From: UBA5436 sp964346085
GTDB taxonomy: Bacteria > Bacillota > Clostridia > Saccharofermentanales > DTU023
Reading direction: 5' to 3'
Length of the DNA: 16,754 nucleotides
Assembly (NCBI GenBank): GCA_964346085.1
Contig: CAYFSZ010000029.1
Location: 1-16,754 of the forward strand
A program made the translations under genes and the position numbers. The number at the start of each line of letters is the position of its first letter. Within the stretch, counting starts at the first letter, position 1. The notes under the pieces are model-generated. The model did no database searches. It was not told where the DNA came from and worked only from the letters and a program-made list of their open reading frames with translations. Shown one piece after another: positions 15,350 to 16,754 of the stretch.

Positions 15350-16606
15350 TTAATATGATATTGCCTTGATTCCATTATCTGTAATTAAGAGCAATGAATG
15401 ATCCAATAATCCAATACGTAAAATTCTAGCATCTACCATAGAATCCAAAACAATTTCTTCGGTATCCTGATTAAGAACTTGAATTTGATTGTTTTGACTT
15501 ATCGCAATCAGATTATTATGACATGCAAATTCATCAATATGATCAAGTAATGCAACATTTTTATCGATAAATGTCTTTTCGGAACTATCCCAATCAACAG
15601 CTGTAATCTCACCTTCTATTCGATTTGAAACTAAACCTGTAATATTAGGACCTGAAGTAACTTGGTACACTTTTCCTGCATTGAATTCTGCAATTGTTTT
15701 ACCAGTTTCAAAATCTAATGCAACAAGATTCGAAGACCCTCCAAGAATAATATGATTTTCTTGATCATGAAGAATTTTTCCAAACAAAAATGGTTGACCG
15801 GTTGGTAAAATTTGTCCAATTTGTTTGCCTGATAGATCATAGCGATTTAAAACAGGCTGAATCACTGACCCAGACGTATTAGAAAGTAGTACATCAAAAG
15901 TCGTAAGATCATGACTAAAGCAAGCCGCAATCGGATATCCAGATTCAAAAAATTGTAATGTCAATAATATTTTGCCCGAAGCAAAATCAATCACATGAAC
16001 AAATCCGGGTTTATCTTTGTTTTCTTCAATGATGGCGACATATTTGTTTTCACCAAAATAGGCTCCTGCGAAAGTTCCATCTAACTGTAAAGAAAATTGT
16101 TTTCCCTGATGATTCAAAAAGATTAGTTCATTAGAATCGCGATCTCCAGCAATAAAATAGTCTTCATTATATACTGCAACAGGTCTCGTAAATTCAACGT
16201 TTTGATCATACAAAACTTGTCCATTCATATCCATTAATTCAATTTTATCTTGCGAAAAATAGACTAATTGACTTTCGAAAGGATAATAGCGAAGCCCTTC
16301 ATTGTTTTGAAAGGTCATAATTTCTTCGAATTCAGCTAGCTCGATTGACGCGGAATCTTCAGAATTTGGTAATTGTGGTTGATCTGGCATTTTAAATATA
16401 ATGATAAAAATCAGTGAAATGACGAGCAATATTAACAAAGCGATGATAATCAAGCCTTTATGTTGATTATGATTGCTTTTTCTATTTAGCTTCGAGTTCG
16501 ATTTGGCGATTTTTGAATTCAATAGACTTTTTTCCTCTCCCGCTCTCTGCTTAGCGGTGTTTAGTCTAGGCATTCTTTTCGCCTGATTTTCACTATTCTT
16601 TTTCAT
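15350..16606 (-). CDS. Single-pass membrane protein with extracytoplasmic propeller-like domain (DUF5711-like)
   Basis: This 418-residue protein has a basic cytosolic N-terminus (1-50, rich in K, R, N), one membrane helix (about 51-72, GLIIIALLILLVISL...) and an extracytoplasmic domain of about 345 residues. That domain consists of repeated four-strand units with motifs such as VYFSQDKIELMDMNGQVLY, VHVIDFASGKILLTLQF and LVALDFETGKTIAEF, which resemble blades of a PQQ/WD40-type beta-propeller. No catalytic residues are visible. The overall plan matches DUF5711 proteins of clostridia as I recall them; this was not tested by search, and the function of that family is unknown. Only a weak AGGA precedes the ATG, and it is unusually close (four bases). 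The ATG at residue 12 has no better site. The gene leads the CYTH and BaiN-like operon. Confidence 0.82.
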   Translation of the reverse strand: MKKNSENQAKRMPRLNTAKQRAGEEKSLLNSKIAKSNSKLNRKSNHNQHKGLIIIALLILLVISLIFIIIFKMPDQPQLPNSEDSASIELAEFEEIMTFQNNEGLRYYPFESQLVYFSQDKIELMDMNGQVLYDQNVEFTRPVAVYNEDYFIAGDRDSNELIFLNHQGKQFSLQLDGTFAGAYFGENKYVAIIEENKDKPGFVHVIDFASGKILLTLQFFESGYPIAACFSHDLTTFDVLLSNTSGSVIQPVLNRYDLSGKQIGQILPTGQPFLFGKILHDQENHIILGGSSNLVALDFETGKTIAEFNAGKVYQVTSGPNITGLVSNRIEGEITAVDWDSSEKTFIDKNVALLDHIDEFACHNNLIAISQNNQIQVLNQDTEEIVLDSMVDARILRIGLLDHSLLLITDNGIKAISY

Positions 16607-16613
16607 TTTTCCT

Positions 16614-16642
16614 AGTATAAAGATACTTTCAATTTAATTCAA
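16614..16642 (-). promoter_or_regulatory. Sigma-A-type promoter of the DUF5711-CYTH-BaiN operon
   Basis: On the minus strand TTGAAT (16637-16642), a 17-base spacer and TATACT (16614-16619) form a good vegetative promoter. TATACT ends seven bases before the ATG at 16606, so transcription would start at or one base before the start codon, giving a leaderless mRNA or one with a single extra base. Confidence 0.6.
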
Positions 16643-16661
16643 TATTCAGTATTTTATATTA

Positions 16662-16695
16662 TAAAAAAACGGCTTTATCGCATTGACAAAGCCGT
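16662..16695 (-). terminator. Intrinsic terminator of the gene beyond the right edge
   Basis: Minus-strand RNA pairs ACGGCTTTGTC with GATAAAGCCGT (11 bp, one G-U) around an AATGC loop, and a seven-T run (first T shared with the stem) follows. It lies about 40 bases after a tandem TAA TAA and separates the off-window gene from the DUF5711 operon. The other strand has a weaker T stretch, so the direction is minus. Confidence 0.85.
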
Positions 16696-16733
16696 CTGTT
16701 TTGTATAAATATGACAAATTTATTTATGTATTA

Positions 16734-16754
16734 TTAATACATTCCTGGAGCTGC
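16734..16754 (-). CDS. C-terminal end of an off-window gene, possibly groEL
   Basis: One minus-strand frame gives the last residues AAPGMY, followed by two consecutive TAA codons and then the terminator at 16662-16695. A short Ala/Pro/Gly/Met tail ending in MY is common in clostridial GroEL proteins, so groEL is the best guess. Six residues cannot prove it. The other two frames also end nearby in stops, so the reading frame itself is inferred. Confidence 0.3.
   Translation of the reverse strand, partial: AAPGMY

Noticed and set aside
1..16754. CRISPR arrays, insertion sequences, tRNA and rRNA genes, phage or toxin-antitoxin modules
   Set aside because: No regularly spaced repeats, transposase motifs or conserved RNA segments were seen on reading either strand.

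Overview
This is a low-GC stretch of bacterial chromosome, most likely from a Bacillota (Firmicutes) species, probably a clostridial relative. The reasons are strong AGGAGG-type ribosome binding sites, AT-rich spacers, intrinsic terminators, the MEP-pathway gene ispD beside radA, an alanyl-tRNA synthetase with a Cys-rich insert, and single-pass membrane proteins of clostridial type. No insertion sequence, phage gene, CRISPR array, tRNA or rRNA was seen. Only one gene, an ABC-F ATPase, is on the plus strand; everything else recognisable is on the minus strand, so transcription runs from the right end towards the left. No gap without a gene exceeds about 200 bases.

Right part (about 13.4-16.75 kb): the window may open with the last codons of a gene that looks like a GroEL tail (tentative), followed by a good terminator. 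Next comes a three-gene run: a single-pass membrane protein with an extracytoplasmic propeller-like domain (DUF5711-like), a CYTH-domain triphosphatase-like protein and a BaiN/HI0933-type flavoprotein. The last two overlap by ATGA. The ABC-F gene converges on this run, with only 6 bases between the two stop codons.

Middle part (about 6.6-11.3 kb): a second minus-strand run starts from an extended -10 promoter. It encodes a DUF2207-type membrane protein, a HAD phosphatase (ATGA overlap), the DNA repair protein RadA and the isoprenoid enzyme IspD. This is the usual Bacillota radA-ispD neighbourhood, but disA, the PIN/TRAM gene and ispF are absent. After it, with its own extended -10 promoter, lies the most unusual gene: a PP2C-fold domain that appears to have lost most of its metal-binding aspartates, joined by a long acidic linker and one membrane helix to an extracellular SH3b domain.

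Left part (1-4.5 kb): alaS, then hit (HinT-like), then the first 428 residues of a secreted surface protein with an S/T/E-rich stalk and a beta-helix-like region, which runs off the left edge. Hairpin-plus-T-tract terminators follow the pseudo-phosphatase gene, alaS and hit. All three pair better in minus-strand RNA, because A-C mismatches on one strand become G-U pairs on the other. The terminator after alaS abuts the hit ribosome binding site, so hit may depend on read-through.

Most of the window is housekeeping. The best leads for something new are the membrane-anchored pseudo-PP2C/SH3 protein and two genes whose -10 boxes sit exactly 7 bases before the ATG, which suggests leaderless mRNAs.
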